From Agapanthus africanus (lineage: Eukaryota; Streptophyta; Magnoliopsida; Asparagales; Amaryllidaceae), in NCBI GenBank assembly GCA_030015575.1, contig CM057338.1, positions 631,400,189 to 631,464,188 of the forward strand: a DNA stretch of 64,000 nucleotides, read 5' to 3'. Both the position numbers and the translations under genes were made by a program. The notes beneath the pieces are model-generated. The model saw only the letters and a program-made list of their open reading frames with translations, was not told the DNA's origin and made no database searches. Shown here in pieces: positions 36,188 to 46,984 of the stretch. How positions within the stretch are numbered: position 1 is the stretch's first letter; every line of letters starts with the position of its first letter.

Positions 36188-36631
36188 ATGACTGGACTTA
36201 AGTTACTCCTAGATAAAAACAAACTGACAGGGCCAAACTACAAAGATTGGCTCAGGAATGTCAAGATAGCAATCACTTATGACAAGCTGGGGTATCTTCT
36301 TACCACCAAAGCTCCCCCTGTCCCTGGTCCAACTTCCAGTGTCGCGGATAAGGAAATCCGCAAGACTTGGGAGATTGATAGCGCGAAGGCCAAGTGCCTC
36401 CTGCTTGCCTCGATGGACAACGAACATCAGAGGAGGCATGAGAATATGGACATGGAGTCCATATTGCTCCATACAAAAGAACTGTATGGAGAGCAATCAC
36501 GTATCGCAAGATACGAAGCGTCGAAAAAGTTATTTTCGACAAGAATGGCCGTCGGATCATCAGTAGCCGAGCACGTGCTAAAGATGATCGGCTACATTGA
36601 GGAGCTCGCTGACCTAGGGATCACATTGTAG
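36188..36631 (+). CDS. gag: Gag N-terminal part of A1, ended by in-frame amber codon
   Basis: 147 codons from ATG 36188 to TAG 36629-36631. An in-frame TTG lies upstream at 36170, but ATG 36188 fits the copia gag start better: it begins MTGLKLLLDKNKLTG and is followed by the typical LTGPNYKDWLRN motif. This is the N-terminal and middle part of the copia gag (UBN2-type retrotransposon capsid). The next gag section, including the zinc knuckle, continues in the same frame after the stop, so translation ends inside capsid unless the codon is read through. The stop lies where related gag proteins have uninterrupted coding sequence, and the context after it (AGTGAG) does not match the known CARYYA read-through signal. 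I read it as a recent single-base lesion. Confidence 0.9.
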   Translation: MTGLKLLLDKNKLTGPNYKDWLRNVKIAITYDKLGYLLTTKAPPVPGPTSSVADKEIRKTWEIDSAKAKCLLLASMDNEHQRRHENMDMESILLHTKELYGEQSRIARYEASKKLFSTRMAVGSSVAEHVLKMIGYIEELADLGITL

Positions 36632-36742
36632 AGTGAGCTATATACGGATATAGTTCTCCAGTCCCTTCCTTCCACTTACGCCCAGTTTATACTGAACTTC
36701 AACCTACAAGAAAAAGAGGTTGAACTATCAGAGCTCCTCAAC

Positions 36743-39700
36743 ATGCTGAGGAGCGCAGAGGGCACCCTACAGAAAGGTAGGGAAACATCCACTTTGTTTG
36801 TAGGAGGATCATCTTCTTCTAGGTCCAAGGCGAAAGCCAAGGGAAAGAAGAAGAAGGCCTCCGCCAAACCAAGGGGCGGTGTTAGTAAAGTGGATACGAA
36901 GGGAAAAGGTAAAGCAACAAAGATAGCGGGGAAGCTTGTGGATAAGGAAGAATGCTTCTATTGTCATAAGAAAGGACACTGGAAGAATGATTGCAGGGCC
37001 TGGAAGGCCAGAACACAGGAATTGAAGCAGGTTGCAGCTTCAGCTTCAGGTGTGTATGTTATTGAAAACTGTCTTTCAATAAACTCTACTTCCTGGGTAT
37101 TGGATACCGGATCAGGATCTCATATCTGTAATTCTTTGCAGGCGTTGAGAAACCGTAGGGTTTTGAAGGCAGGTGACATGACCCTCAGAGTTGCGAACGG
37201 AGCTAGCATGGATGCTAAAGCCGTGGGGGACTATCACCTGGGAATGTCAGATGGACATGTTTTGGTTTTGCGTAATTGCTTTTTTGTACCCAACGCAACT
37301 TGTAATATCATTTCTATATCTTTAGTTTCTAAAGAAGGTTATGAATTTGCGTTTGTAAGTAATGTTGTAAACATTCACCTTAATCAAGTTCTGATTGGGT
37401 CAGGTACATTGAGTAATGGTATATACGTGTTAAACCAACCACAGATTTTTAATGTCCAGAATACACACAAAAGAAAGTCTCCAGAAATAAATCAGACTTT
37501 CTTATGGCATTGTAGATTGGGTCACATCAATGAGAGAAGGTTGACTAAGTTGCATACAGAAGGATATTTGAATGCGTTCGAATATCAATTATATGCCGCT
37601 TGTCAATCTTGTCTCAAAGGAAAGATGACAAAGACTCCGTTTACTGGACATGGAGTAAGAGCGAGCGAGCTCTTGGGACTCGTACACAGTGACGTGTGCG
37701 GTCCAATGTCTACACATGCCCGAAGCGGACATTCTTACTTCATTAATTTTACGGATGACTTCTCAAGGTACGGTTATGTCTTCTTAATGAAACATAAGTC
37801 CGAGGCCTTTGGAAAATTCCAGGAGTATAAGAATGAAGTAAAGAAACAGACCGGCAAAAGTATTAAGATTCTAAGATCGGATCGAGGTGGAGAATACTTA
37901 AGTGCCGAGTTCCTGGACTATTTAAAAGAGAACGGAATTCTCTCTCAGCTTACTCCTCCATACACCCCGCAACATAACGGTGTATCGGAGAGACGGAACC
38001 GCACCCTATTGGATATGGTGCGGTCCATGATGAGTAACGCTGAGTTACCGCGATCATTCTGGGGGTATGCGCTAGAATCAGCCGCATACCTTTTGAACCG
38101 AGTTCCCACTAAGACTGTGCCTACCACGCCATTTGAGATGTGGTGTGGGAAGAGACCCCATCTTAATCACATTAAGATATGGGGAAGTCCAGCTTTTGTC
38201 AAAAAGCAGCATGCGGACAAGCTCGAGGCACGCTCAGTACTATGCAAGTTTGTGGGATATCCAAAGAATTCCAAGGGATATTTCTTCTACTGTGAAGAGG
38301 AACAAAAAGTTCTTGTTTCTCGTCATGCCCACTTTCTAGAACACCAGTTCATAGAAAAAGAAATAAGTGGGAGCGCAGTAGAACTGGAAGAAATTCCAGA
38401 ACCACAGACTGTTACTGAAAGCTTGGTGGAACCAGAGGGTTCAACAGAACAGGACATTCCTACGTCGCTCCGCAGGAGTAGTAGGCAGTCTCATCCGCCC
38501 GAGAGATACTACGGTTTTCTCATAGACGGGGATAGAGAGGATTGCATCATAGATTATGATGAGCCTACTAGCTTCCAGCAGGCCGTTCAGAGCGTTGACT
38601 CAGTGAAATGGCTGGATGCAATGCGGACCGAAATGGAGTCCATGTACACCAACAAGGTATGGACGTTGGACATTGCTCCAGACGGGGTAAAACCCGTAGG
38701 ATGCAAGTGGATCTTCAAAAGGAAGATTGGTGTAGATGGACAGGTTGAGACCTATAAAGCTAGGCTGGTAGCAAAGGGTTTTCGTCAAAGACCTGGATTG
38801 GACTACGACGAAATCTTTTCTCCAGTAGCCATGCTGAAATCCATTCGGATCCTTCTTGCCATTGCTGCCTTCCACGATTATGAGATCTGGCAAATGGACG
38901 TAAAGACAGCTTTTCTAAATGGAAATTTAGAGGAGTGTGTCTATATGGACCAGCCAGAGGGCTTCATTCAGAGTGGGAGCAGCGGAAAGGTGTGCAAGTT
39001 GCTTAAGTCCATCTATGGACTAAAGCAGGCATCGCGGAGTTGGAACATCTGCTTTGATGAGACGGTCAAAGAATTTGGCTTTATCAAAAATCCAGATGAA
39101 CCATGCATCTATAGTAGATTTGTAGCGAGAACTGTAGTATTCCTCGTTTTATACGTGGATGACATTCTCTTAATAGGAAATGACATTCCTATGCTACAAT
39201 CTGTCAAGGGGTTCTTGTCACACAGGTTCTCCATGAAAGACCTGGGTGATGCCTCATACATTCTGGGTATCCGGATCTACCGTGACAGATCCAAGAGGAT
39301 ATTAGGACTTTCACAGTCCAGGTACCTCGACACCATACTGAAAAGATTCAGTATGGAAGATTCAAAGCGCGGTAACCTACCGGCTTGTCACGGGATCACC
39401 CTCTCTAAAGAGATGTCTCCCAAGACTGATTTGGAGAGGGATCGCATGTCTATTATACCCTACGCTTCTGCAGTAGGCTCTATAATGTATGCGATGTTGT
39501 GTACCAGACCGGATGTAGCTTATGCACTGAGTGTGGTAAGCCGGTATCAGTCTAACCCTGGGGAGAAACACTGGATAGCGGTAAAGAACATTCTCAAGTA
39601 CCTGAGAAGGACTAAGGAGATGTTCTTGGTGTATGGCGGAAAAGACCTCCAGATCGAGGCCTTTGCTGACTCCAGCTTCCAGAGTGACAAGGATGATTCC

Positions 39701-40138
39701 AAGTCCATGTCGGGTTTTGTCTTTACCCTCAATGGAGGGGCGGTGTGTTGGAAGAGTTCCAAACAGGAAACCGTTGCAGACTCGACGATGGAAGCGGAAT
39801 ACATCGCTGCATCTGATGCCGCAAAAGAAGCTGTCTGGATGAGGAAGTTCTTGAAAGAACTTCAGGTGGTTCCGTCCATTGTTGATCCAATACCTCTGTA
39901 TTGCGACAACAACGGGGCTATAGCTTTAGCGAAGGAACCAAGGTCCCATCAGAAATCCAGGCACATCTTGAGGCGGTACCACCTGATCAGGGAGATCGTG
40001 GATCGCCAGGAGATCGAGGTTCGGAGAGTCGCTTCAGAAGACAACACTGCTGATCCATTCACCAAGGCCTTGCCCCAGACTAAGTTCGAGCGGCTGATCG
40101 AGATGATAGGTCTTCGCTACGCTAGTACATGGCCTTAA
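36743..40138 (+). CDS. gag-pol: A1 gag C-terminus plus protease, integrase, RT and RNase H polyprotein
   Basis: 1131 codons from the first ATG; the frame is open from 36632, directly after the amber codon, and is the gag frame. Numbered from ATG 36188: zinc knuckle CX2CX4HX4C at residues 256-269; protease WVLDTGSGSH with Asp 306; pre-integrase HCRLGH at 441 with the CQSC pair downstream; integrase catalytic Asp 502, Asp 565 and Glu 601 with the D-35-E spacing; RT motifs LVAKGFRQRPG and YVDD at 989-992; RNase H acidic residues Asp 1161, Glu 1202, Asp 1240 and Asp 1289. It ends TWP-stop 14 bp before the 3' LTR, with no extra env-like frame. The order IN before RT is diagnostic of Ty1/copia. All key catalytic residues are present, so proteins made from this frame could in principle act, but the upstream amber codon removes normal initiation. 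Confidence 0.97.
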   Translation: MLRSAEGTLQKGRETSTLFVGGSSSSRSKAKAKGKKKKASAKPRGGVSKVDTKGKGKATKIAGKLVDKEECFYCHKKGHWKNDCRAWKARTQELKQVAASASGVYVIENCLSINSTSWVLDTGSGSHICNSLQALRNRRVLKAGDMTLRVANGASMDAKAVGDYHLGMSDGHVLVLRNCFFVPNATCNIISISLVSKEGYEFAFVSNVVNIHLNQVLIGSGTLSNGIYVLNQPQIFNVQNTHKRKSPEINQTFLWHCRLGHINERRLTKLHTEGYLNAFEYQLYAACQSCLKGKMTKTPFTGHGVRASELLGLVHSDVCGPMSTHARSGHSYFINFTDDFSRYGYVFLMKHKSEAFGKFQEYKNEVKKQTGKSIKILRSDRGGEYLSAEFLDYLKENGILSQLTPPYTPQHNGVSERRNRTLLDMVRSMMSNAELPRSFWGYALESAAYLLNRVPTKTVPTTPFEMWCGKRPHLNHIKIWGSPAFVKKQHADKLEARSVLCKFVGYPKNSKGYFFYCEEEQKVLVSRHAHFLEHQFIEKEISGSAVELEEIPEPQTVTESLVEPEGSTEQDIPTSLRRSSRQSHPPERYYGFLIDGDREDCIIDYDEPTSFQQAVQSVDSVKWLDAMRTEMESMYTNKVWTLDIAPDGVKPVGCKWIFKRKIGVDGQVETYKARLVAKGFRQRPGLDYDEIFSPVAMLKSIRILLAIAAFHDYEIWQMDVKTAFLNGNLEECVYMDQPEGFIQSGSSGKVCKLLKSIYGLKQASRSWNICFDETVKEFGFIKNPDEPCIYSRFVARTVVFLVLYVDDILLIGNDIPMLQSVKGFLSHRFSMKDLGDASYILGIRIYRDRSKRILGLSQSRYLDTILKRFSMEDSKRGNLPACHGITLSKEMSPKTDLERDRMSIIPYASAVGSIMYAMLCTRPDVAYALSVVSRYQSNPGEKHWIAVKNILKYLRRTKEMFLVYGGKDLQIEAFADSSFQSDKDDSKSMSGFVFTLNGGAVCWKSSKQETVADSTMEAEYIAASDAAKEAVWMRKFLKELQVVPSIVDPIPLYCDNNGAIALAKEPRSHQKSRHILRRYHLIREIVDRQEIEVRRVASEDNTADPFTKALPQTKFERLIEMIGLRYASTWP

Positions 40139-40141
40139 TGC

Positions 40142-40152
40142 AAGTGGGAGAT
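40142..40152 (+). promoter_or_regulatory. Polypurine tract of A1
   Basis: AAGTGGGAGAT immediately before the 3' LTR; second-strand primer site. Confidence 0.92.
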
Positions 40153-42334
40153 TGTTAGTGTATATGCCCTAGAGGCCATTACTGTATCATACTAGTTTGT
40201 ATATTACTTAATGGATGCTTGGGATATTCACCTTGTATATACAATCTTGCTCAAAATAGTAGTATGCTACTTGGTTTGTTTCTACTTCAATGTGTACATG
40301 TGTTTATTTTTGTATATCGCCTATACACATTAGTAGAGCCCTTAGGATCTTTGCTTGATTACCAGCGATGTGATGGCCGTCACACTAGTGGGGCTGGGTA
40401 ATCTATAAGCACATCCTTATGCAGGTCCCTGGTTTCAGGACTATCGAGACAGGGCATCGATACTCCGGAGTAGACCAGCGCATGCGCTTCTCATCCCAGT
40501 GTGGGAGACGGTCTGTCCCACAGCCGTCAGTACGTCGTACTTGAGATAGTATGCGGGTGCTCGTTAGGTTACGGGTACACTGGACAGGACTCGTCGGGAA
40601 CTGACTAGTTGGTATTATACCTATCGTCAGTTATCAGTTCCCAGGTGACATGAGTACAGCTTAGTCCGCTGACTTGACACTGTCACTCCGCCTCGAGTGT
40701 GTTCCCACTGTACTTTGATCACTACCCTACCACGGCTCAAAGGAGTCGTGCAAACAGGTAGTGGTTGGGTGCAGTCCCGAAGCATTTGGAGGCAGTGACG
40801 GTTAGACAGGATTCGTCTCTCCCGGTATTGGGGGTTGACATCGCGCTGTGTCTAGGAGAGCCATTACACGAGTAGCCCCTGGCCAGGGCAAACGAGATAT
40901 ACTGGTAGGTTTCCAGTGTTATCTCAGGGTGTTTTGGGCTTCGCTCCGGCACGACTTGTACCGCTATTGGGGGACTGACGTTTACCGCCCCCTAGGCCCG
41001 CCATGCAATGTATCAGACGAACAGACCGGACTGTACGGAGAATGTCACACTCAGGCTCAGTAGGAGTTCAGATGGGTTTCGCCTCGTCGGTCTTCTTGTC
41101 GGCATTACCTGGGGACCGTTACGCACAGCTAGTGCCGCTTGCGGTCTGTGGTTAAACCCACTGCCAGCGTAGTGTCGAGTCTTTAGAGTCCCACACAGAA
41201 AGCTTTTCGCCTTTAGGCAAAAGAGTAGAGGTCGCATGGTATTGCGACAGGTCGCATGGTTTTGCGACAGGGTTCGGTCACATCCGTGCACTTGTGCACG
41301 TACAGTGTCCGGACAGTTTACACTAGCGGGCTTTGGTTTAAGCCAGATCCTAGTGTACCTTATGGGATTGGATTTATCCAGTTTGCATTCGTGTTCCTCG
41401 GAACGCGGATGCGGGTGTGTATGCACAGTTGACAGGGAGGCAGAGGCTGCGGATTCTCATTAGGGTTGTTGACAGTTGACCGTTGACTATTTGACTTTAT
41501 GCTCAACCCTAATGAGAATATGATATGTGATTAACTATTATATTAATTAAGTATTATGGTGATATGGTTGTTGACTTGTTGACTTTTGTTGACTTGTTGA
41601 CTTTGTTGACTTGTTGACTTTTGTTGACTTGTTGACCGGTTGACTAGGCTTGACTAGTTGACCATCATGATAACCATGGTTATCATTTCATGCCAAAGAC
41701 TTTTTCTTGCTTGCTCATTTGAGCAAAATGAGTGCATGACATGATAAGGTTATGGTTGCTTCTAACCATCACATAAGACTTTTTTGATATGATGAGTTAT
41801 GATCACTTTGGATTATGAGAGGGTGAAAGACAAAAGAGTTGCTCATTCTTTCTTACTCATTCTCTCTCTTGTTCTTGAGCTCTCCTCTTGCTCTCACCCT
41901 CAACCTCTTGCTCCCTCTCTTGATCTATGGTTCTCTTGTCTCATGAGTTGAGAATCAAGAACCATAGATAAAATCCCATTCTAAATCATCTCTACTCATT
42001 CTAGTTCACTAGGTTTAGCAAACCAAGTGAACTAGTTTCTTCAAAGAACGAAGAAGGAGCTAAAGGTTGGAGCTTTCAAGTGGATCTATCTTCGGCGTAC
42101 GGAGACAACGAGAAGGAGCCATCGAACCACCATCGGAGCTTGAAGAGAAGGAGTTCAAGTTTAGGTATAACCATCTTCATCCGAGTAGCTAAATATCTTT
42201 AGCTTAGTATGCTAGTTTTAGTTTAGGTAAAGATCCCGACCTAGCTTAGTCCATGTTGCCTCTTGCGTTAAAATTTTGATTTTATACCGTTTCCGCCTCC
42301 CCGTAAGAACCGGGGGTCGCAACGTGGACTTACA
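40153..42334 (+). repeat. 3' LTR of A1
   Basis: 2182 bp, same ends as the 5' LTR, followed by CATGC. By eye it differs from the 5' LTR at five positions (two adjacent changes near 40434, and single changes near 40697, 41158 and 41913). Confidence 0.96.
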
Positions 42335-42339
42335 CATGC

Positions 42340-43795
42340 CACCTTTGTGAAAGGGAATTTCTTGTGAAGAAATAAGTGGACATGAGGTAGAACTGGAAAG
42401 AGTTCCAGCTATACAAACTACAGCTGATGATTTGGTAGAACCAAAGGATTCAATAGCAACCAACGAACATCAGCCTCTCCGCCGATCTAGTAAGGTACCT
42501 CACCCACCTGAGAGATACTTCGATTTCTCTATGACAGTGGGAGCGAGGATTGCATCATGAGATGATGACCCAACTAGTTTCGAACTGGCCATCAGGAGTA
42601 GGACTCTGTAAGAATGGCTGGATGCTTCTCGATCTGAGATGGAATCCTTATACACCAACAAAGTATGGACTTTGGTTGCTTTATCTGAAGGGTTAAATCC
42701 CCATCAGGAGCAAGTATATCTTGAGAAGATTACTTGGTGTATATGGAAAAGTTAAGACTTACAAAGCTAGACTTGTTAAAGGTTTGCATCATAGACCAGT
42801 TGTGGCTAATGATTAAACCTTTTCTGGGGCCTATGCTTAAGTCCATCCAGATCCTACTTGCCACGGCTACATACCATGACTACGATATCTGGCGGTTGGG
42901 TGTCTTGACTGCTTTTCTAAATGATGTTTTAGAAGAGTGTGTCTATAAGTACACAGCCAGAGGGCCTCGTAGACAGTGGGAGCAGCGGAAACGTGTGCAA
43001 GATGTTTTATGTGATAAAGCAGGTATCGTGGAGTTGGAACGTCTGTTTTGATGTGTCAGTCAAAGAGTTTGACTTCATCAAAATGGTAGATGAACCTTGT
43101 ATATACAAAAAGGTAATAGAGAGTATGGTAAGGATCCTCGTAGAGTACGTGGATGACATACTCTTGATAGGGAAAGGGTTTCCTATGCTACGCTCGGTCA
43201 ATCTCCGCTTATCACAAGGATTCTCCATATAGGATCAAAGTGATACCTACTAAATCTGGGGTTTTAGATCTATGAGATAGATCTAATTGGATGTTAGGAT
43301 ACTCACTAATTGTAGTGAGATGGTATCAATTGATCCTAGGGAGAATCACTGGAAAGGTTCCAGGGTGATAAGGACGACTGAAAGTCAGTCACAGTCATTG
43401 TCTTTACCCTCAGTAAAGGGACGGTATGTTGGAAGAGTTCCAAGCTAGATACCGTGGCATACTAGACGATAAAGGCTGGATACATCACTACTTAAGATGC
43501 TACCAAAGAGGCGGTCTGGGTGTATATTAGTTCATGAGATGAACTTCGTTCCTCCCATTGTGTGACAATGGAGTTGTGGCTTATGCCAAGGAACGCCCGT
43601 CCCATCAGTGATCCAGACATATTCTAAGGCAGTATCACCTGATCATGGAGATGGTTGATCTCCAGGGGATCGAGGTTAGGAGAATAGACTCGGAGGACAA
43701 CACGGCGGATCCACTCACAAAGGCCTTTTCCTAGAGAGAGACTTTCATGGGATGGTTGAGTATGAGATACTACAACCACCGCTATCAGATGGCCC
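42340..43795 (+). pseudogene. Degenerate RT-RNase H of B2 (3' segment)
   Basis: Continuation of B2 coding remains after A1. The RT is fragmented; a 97-codon stretch (42939-43232) stays open and retains EYVDDILLIGKG with YVDD at 43146-43157. RNase H remnants follow to about 43735. Frameshifts match those in B1 at many places, for example around the CAGTAAAGGGACGGTATGTT segment, showing a shared defective ancestor. Confidence 0.88.
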
Positions 43796-43801
43796 TAGTG
43801 C

Positions 43802-43812
43802 AAGTGGGAGAT
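43802..43812 (+). promoter_or_regulatory. Polypurine tract of B2
   Basis: AAGTGGGAGAT directly before the 3' LTR. Confidence 0.9.
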
Positions 43813-46027
43813 TGTTAGTTATATGTATGCCTTAGAGGCCATTGCTATACATAGGATGTATATTGTAGTGGATGCTTGGACATATATAGGGATGACTTTC
43901 TTGCTCGGTATGATAGTATGCTATCTGGTTACCCTTTACCTTAACGTGTACACTGATTGTCTCTCTGTTACATGTTGGTAAAGCCCTTAGGATGTGTACT
44001 TGACTACCTGGACTATGATGTGGATCATACTAGTGGGGACATGGTAGTCCATAAGTACATCCTTCAAAGTCGCTAGTCGTGGGTGTATCGAGACGGGGCA
44101 TCGATATACCAGAGTAGACTAGCGTGTAGCTTCTCGACCCATATAGATGGGCGATAGATGATCCCATATCCATTGGTGTTTGACATCAGGGATGATATAC
44201 GGGTGCTCAGTGGAGACTGGGTACACTGGACGGACTCGCCGAGAACTCCCAGATGGTATTATACCTTACGTCAGATGGCAGTTCTCTGGTGACACTGGTA
44301 CAGGTTAGTCTATAGACCCGAGATCGTCATAGAGTCTTGTGTGATTCCCACCGTGCTTTGATTTCCATCATACCACGTCTAAGAGGGCATGCAAAAAGGT
44401 GGCTTTTGGGTACAGTCCCGAATCACATGGAGGCAATGAGCGATAGGAGGGGTTTCGTCTCTCCCGGTATAGGGAGTTGATGTTGCGCTGTGCTCGATTG
44501 GCTATAACAGGAAGTCCTTGGCCAAGGCTGCTATAGGGATTTACTGGTAAGTGTTACCAGTAGTTTCTCGACCCGTTATGAGCCTCATATCGACACGACT
44601 TATCGAGTTATTTGGGTCTGACGTTTACCACCCCTAGGCGAGATATGCGACATATCAGACGAACAGACCGGACTGTACGGTAAGTGTTACTGGTTGGATT
44701 CACAGGAGTGTGAGCGGGCTTGCTCGTTGAGCTTCTGATCGCTCAATACCCGGGTGGCCGTTATGTTTAGCAGACCGCTTGCGGCTTGTGGGTGTTTGAT
44801 ATGATCATCACCTGCTGCCGGCGTATTGACGAGTCTTTAGAGTCCTACATAGGGGTTTCCTGGCTCAAGCGAAACGCAATAGGAGCGCATATGAGATATG
44901 TGCGGGACCGAGAATAAAACCAGTATGTGATACTGTATTCTATTCTCTTGATTCATATCATCGGTCGGTTATATGTGATATAGCCGGGTTACCGCATCAA
45001 GTGTTGATTCGATACATTGATACACTTGATATTAGTCGGTTATATGCGATATGACCGGATCATTAAATCAAGTGGTGATTTAATGATTTAATGTATAATT
45101 ATATATTTGATATGTTACTTTACATTAACTAGTATTGGTTCACTTAAGATTGATTTTCTCACTTGAATGTGCACATTGTTTATATGTGATATATGCAGGT
45201 GTACAAGTTTGTATCATGCTTGATGATACATACAAGTTGTGTGTATGAGACTTGAACCAAATCAAGGTTAAATTAGGGTTTACTATTTTCCTAACAAATA
45301 ACAAAAGAGTGAGACTTTGGTCAAAGTTATCAAGCTTCATGAAGCTTGATAAACATTGACAAAGTCAACTCTTTTGTCATTTGTTCAAGATATTAGTTAA
45401 CCCAACCCTTAACCTAATGCTTTGGTTAATTCTCTACATGAGTTAAGCATGAGTGCTTAACTCAACCATGGTGCCATAAGTAAAAGGATAAGTTTCATTT
45501 GGATGAATTATCTTTTTATTCTTTCTTCTTCATCATCTTCATCAAGCTTCAAGAAAGCTTTGTACCTCCAATGGTGCCATGAGAAAAAGAGTGAGAAATC
45601 CAATTCTAAAGTGAGCCCACTTCCTATTTCTTCATCCTCTACTACTTTCCATGTAGTATAGGGTGTTCTCTTCACAAAGTTTTTGACCAAGTGAAGGAAT
45701 AGCTTGAGTTTGAGTCTCCCCGACGTAGATCATCTTCGGCCTTGAAGTCAACGACCTAGCCCGCTCATTTCTCCGATGAAACCATCGCTAGGTTCCAGGA
45801 TCCCGATGACCGCAGCGGAGGGACGTCAACACGGAGCTGAAGAAGTGGAGGACCGGATCTACAAAGGGTGTATTCCCTTTCACTTAGTAGCAAAGTTGTT
45901 TGCTAGCTTTTATTTTCGCCTAATCTCTAGTTAACGATCTTACATAGCGTTGTTAGGCACATAAAAATTTGAATTTGGCATGGTAGATGCCTTGTGGAAC
46001 CTCTTAAGTGTGCCTAGTAACCCTACA
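43813..46027 (+). repeat. 3' LTR of B2
   Basis: 2215 bp, TGTTAGTT...CCCTACA, followed by the GCAAT duplication and the resumed B3 RT frame. Confidence 0.95.
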
Positions 46028-46970
46028 GCAATCGGTCAAGCTCTTCTTATCACAAAGATTCTCAATGAAAGATCTAGGTGATGCCTCTTACATCTTGGAG
46101 ATTAAGATCTATAAAGATAGATCCAAATGGATACTGGGATTGTCCCAATCCAGGTACATTGACACCATACTAAAGCGGTTTAGTATGGAAGAGTCCAAAC
46201 GTGGGTTTTTACCCACGATCTCAGGGCTCACTCTTTCCAAAGAGATGTCTCCCAAGACTGATTTGGAGAGAGCTCGCATGCAAGGGATACCCTATGCTTC
46301 GGCAGTAGGCTCTATCATGTACGCGATGCTATGTACCAGACCCGATGTAGCACACTCGCTAAGTATAGTGAGTAGGTATCAATCTGATCCTGGAAAGATT
46401 CACTGGACATCTGTGAAGAGCATTCTCAAGTACTTGCGAAGGACTAAAGAGATGCTCTTGGTGTATGGTAACGGAGAACTCCAAGTGGAGTTCTTTACCG
46501 ATTCGAGCTTCCAGAGTGATAAGGACGACTCTAAGTCGCACTCGGGATTTGTCTTTACCCTTTACGGAGGGGCGGTTAGCTGGAAGAGTTCCAAGCAGGA
46601 AATCGTGGCAGACTCGACGATGGAGGCTGAATACATCGCTGCCAAGGATGCTGCCAAAGAGGCTATCTGGATCAAGAAGTTCATTACTAAACTTGGAGTG
46701 GTTCCATCCATTGAGCATCCAATACCTTTGTATTGTGATAACAATGGAGCGGTGGCTTTGGCCAAGGAACCCAGGTCCTATCAGCGATCCAGGCATATTC
46801 TGAGGCGGTATCACCTGATCCGAGAGATAGTAGATTCTCGGGAGATCGAGGTTAGGAGGGTTGACACGAAGAACAACACTGCGGATCCACTCACGAAGGC
46901 CATTCACCAGATACAGTTTGAGAGACTCTTCGGGATGCTTGGTATGCGATACTACAGCAGCTGGCCCTAG
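46028..46970 (+). pseudogene. RT C-terminus and RNase H of B3
   Basis: Resumes the B3 RT frame at the GCAAT duplication (CAA TCG GTC) and is open to a stop at 46968-46970. The apparent ORF start at 46008 lies in the B2 LTR and is a chance fusion. Motifs: RFSMKDLGDASYILEIKIY (RT thumb side), SRYQSDPGKIHW, FFTDSSFQSDKDDSKS, MEAEYIAAKDAAKEA, LYCDNNGAVALA, SRHILRRYHLIRE and NTADPLTKAI. The RNase H acidic residues are all present. The end WP-stop is like A1. With 24451-25115 this is the best-preserved family B coding region in the window; it is broken by B2, B4 and an amber codon, and its 5' half is off-window. Confidence 0.92.
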
Positions 46971-46973
46971 TGC

Positions 46974-46984
46974 AAGTGGGAGAT
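46974..46984 (+). promoter_or_regulatory. Polypurine tract of B3
   Basis: AAGTGGGAGAT, followed by CGTTAG, i.e. the first base of the LTR has changed from T to C. Confidence 0.85.

Larger units (their letters stand above)
31910..42334 (+). mobile_element. Copia element A1: young, full-length, near-intact
   Basis: A 10,425 bp Angela/BARE-like element with 2182 bp LTRs, TG...CA ends, primer site, 2.1 kb leader, polyprotein frame of 1316 codons and polypurine tract. Target duplication CATGC occurs at 31905-31909 and 42335-42339. The LTRs differ at about five positions by eye (0.2%) and have equal length, so insertion was recent; a rate of 1.3e-8 per site per year would give about 0.1 million years. 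One amber codon in gag is the only break I see. Confidence 0.97.
25116..46027 (+). mobile_element. Copia element B2, defective, split by A1
   Basis: Two 2215 bp LTRs (25116-27330, 43813-46027) with GCAAT on both sides (25111-25115 and 46028-46032), inserted in the B3 RT gene. The internal region is cut at 31909/42335 by A1. Without A1 the element is about 10.5 kb and collinear with B1, including the deleted gag. The LTRs differ at roughly 65 positions by eye (about 3%), so it is older than B1 and A1. Confidence 0.95.

Noticed and set aside
40139..40152. Possible env-like ORF after pol of A1
   Set aside because: Only 14 bp separate the pol stop from the 3' LTR, so there is no room for one.
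46359..46907. Minus-strand ORF of 182 codons
   Set aside because: Shadow of the B3 RNase H region; the plus strand has all RNase H motifs.
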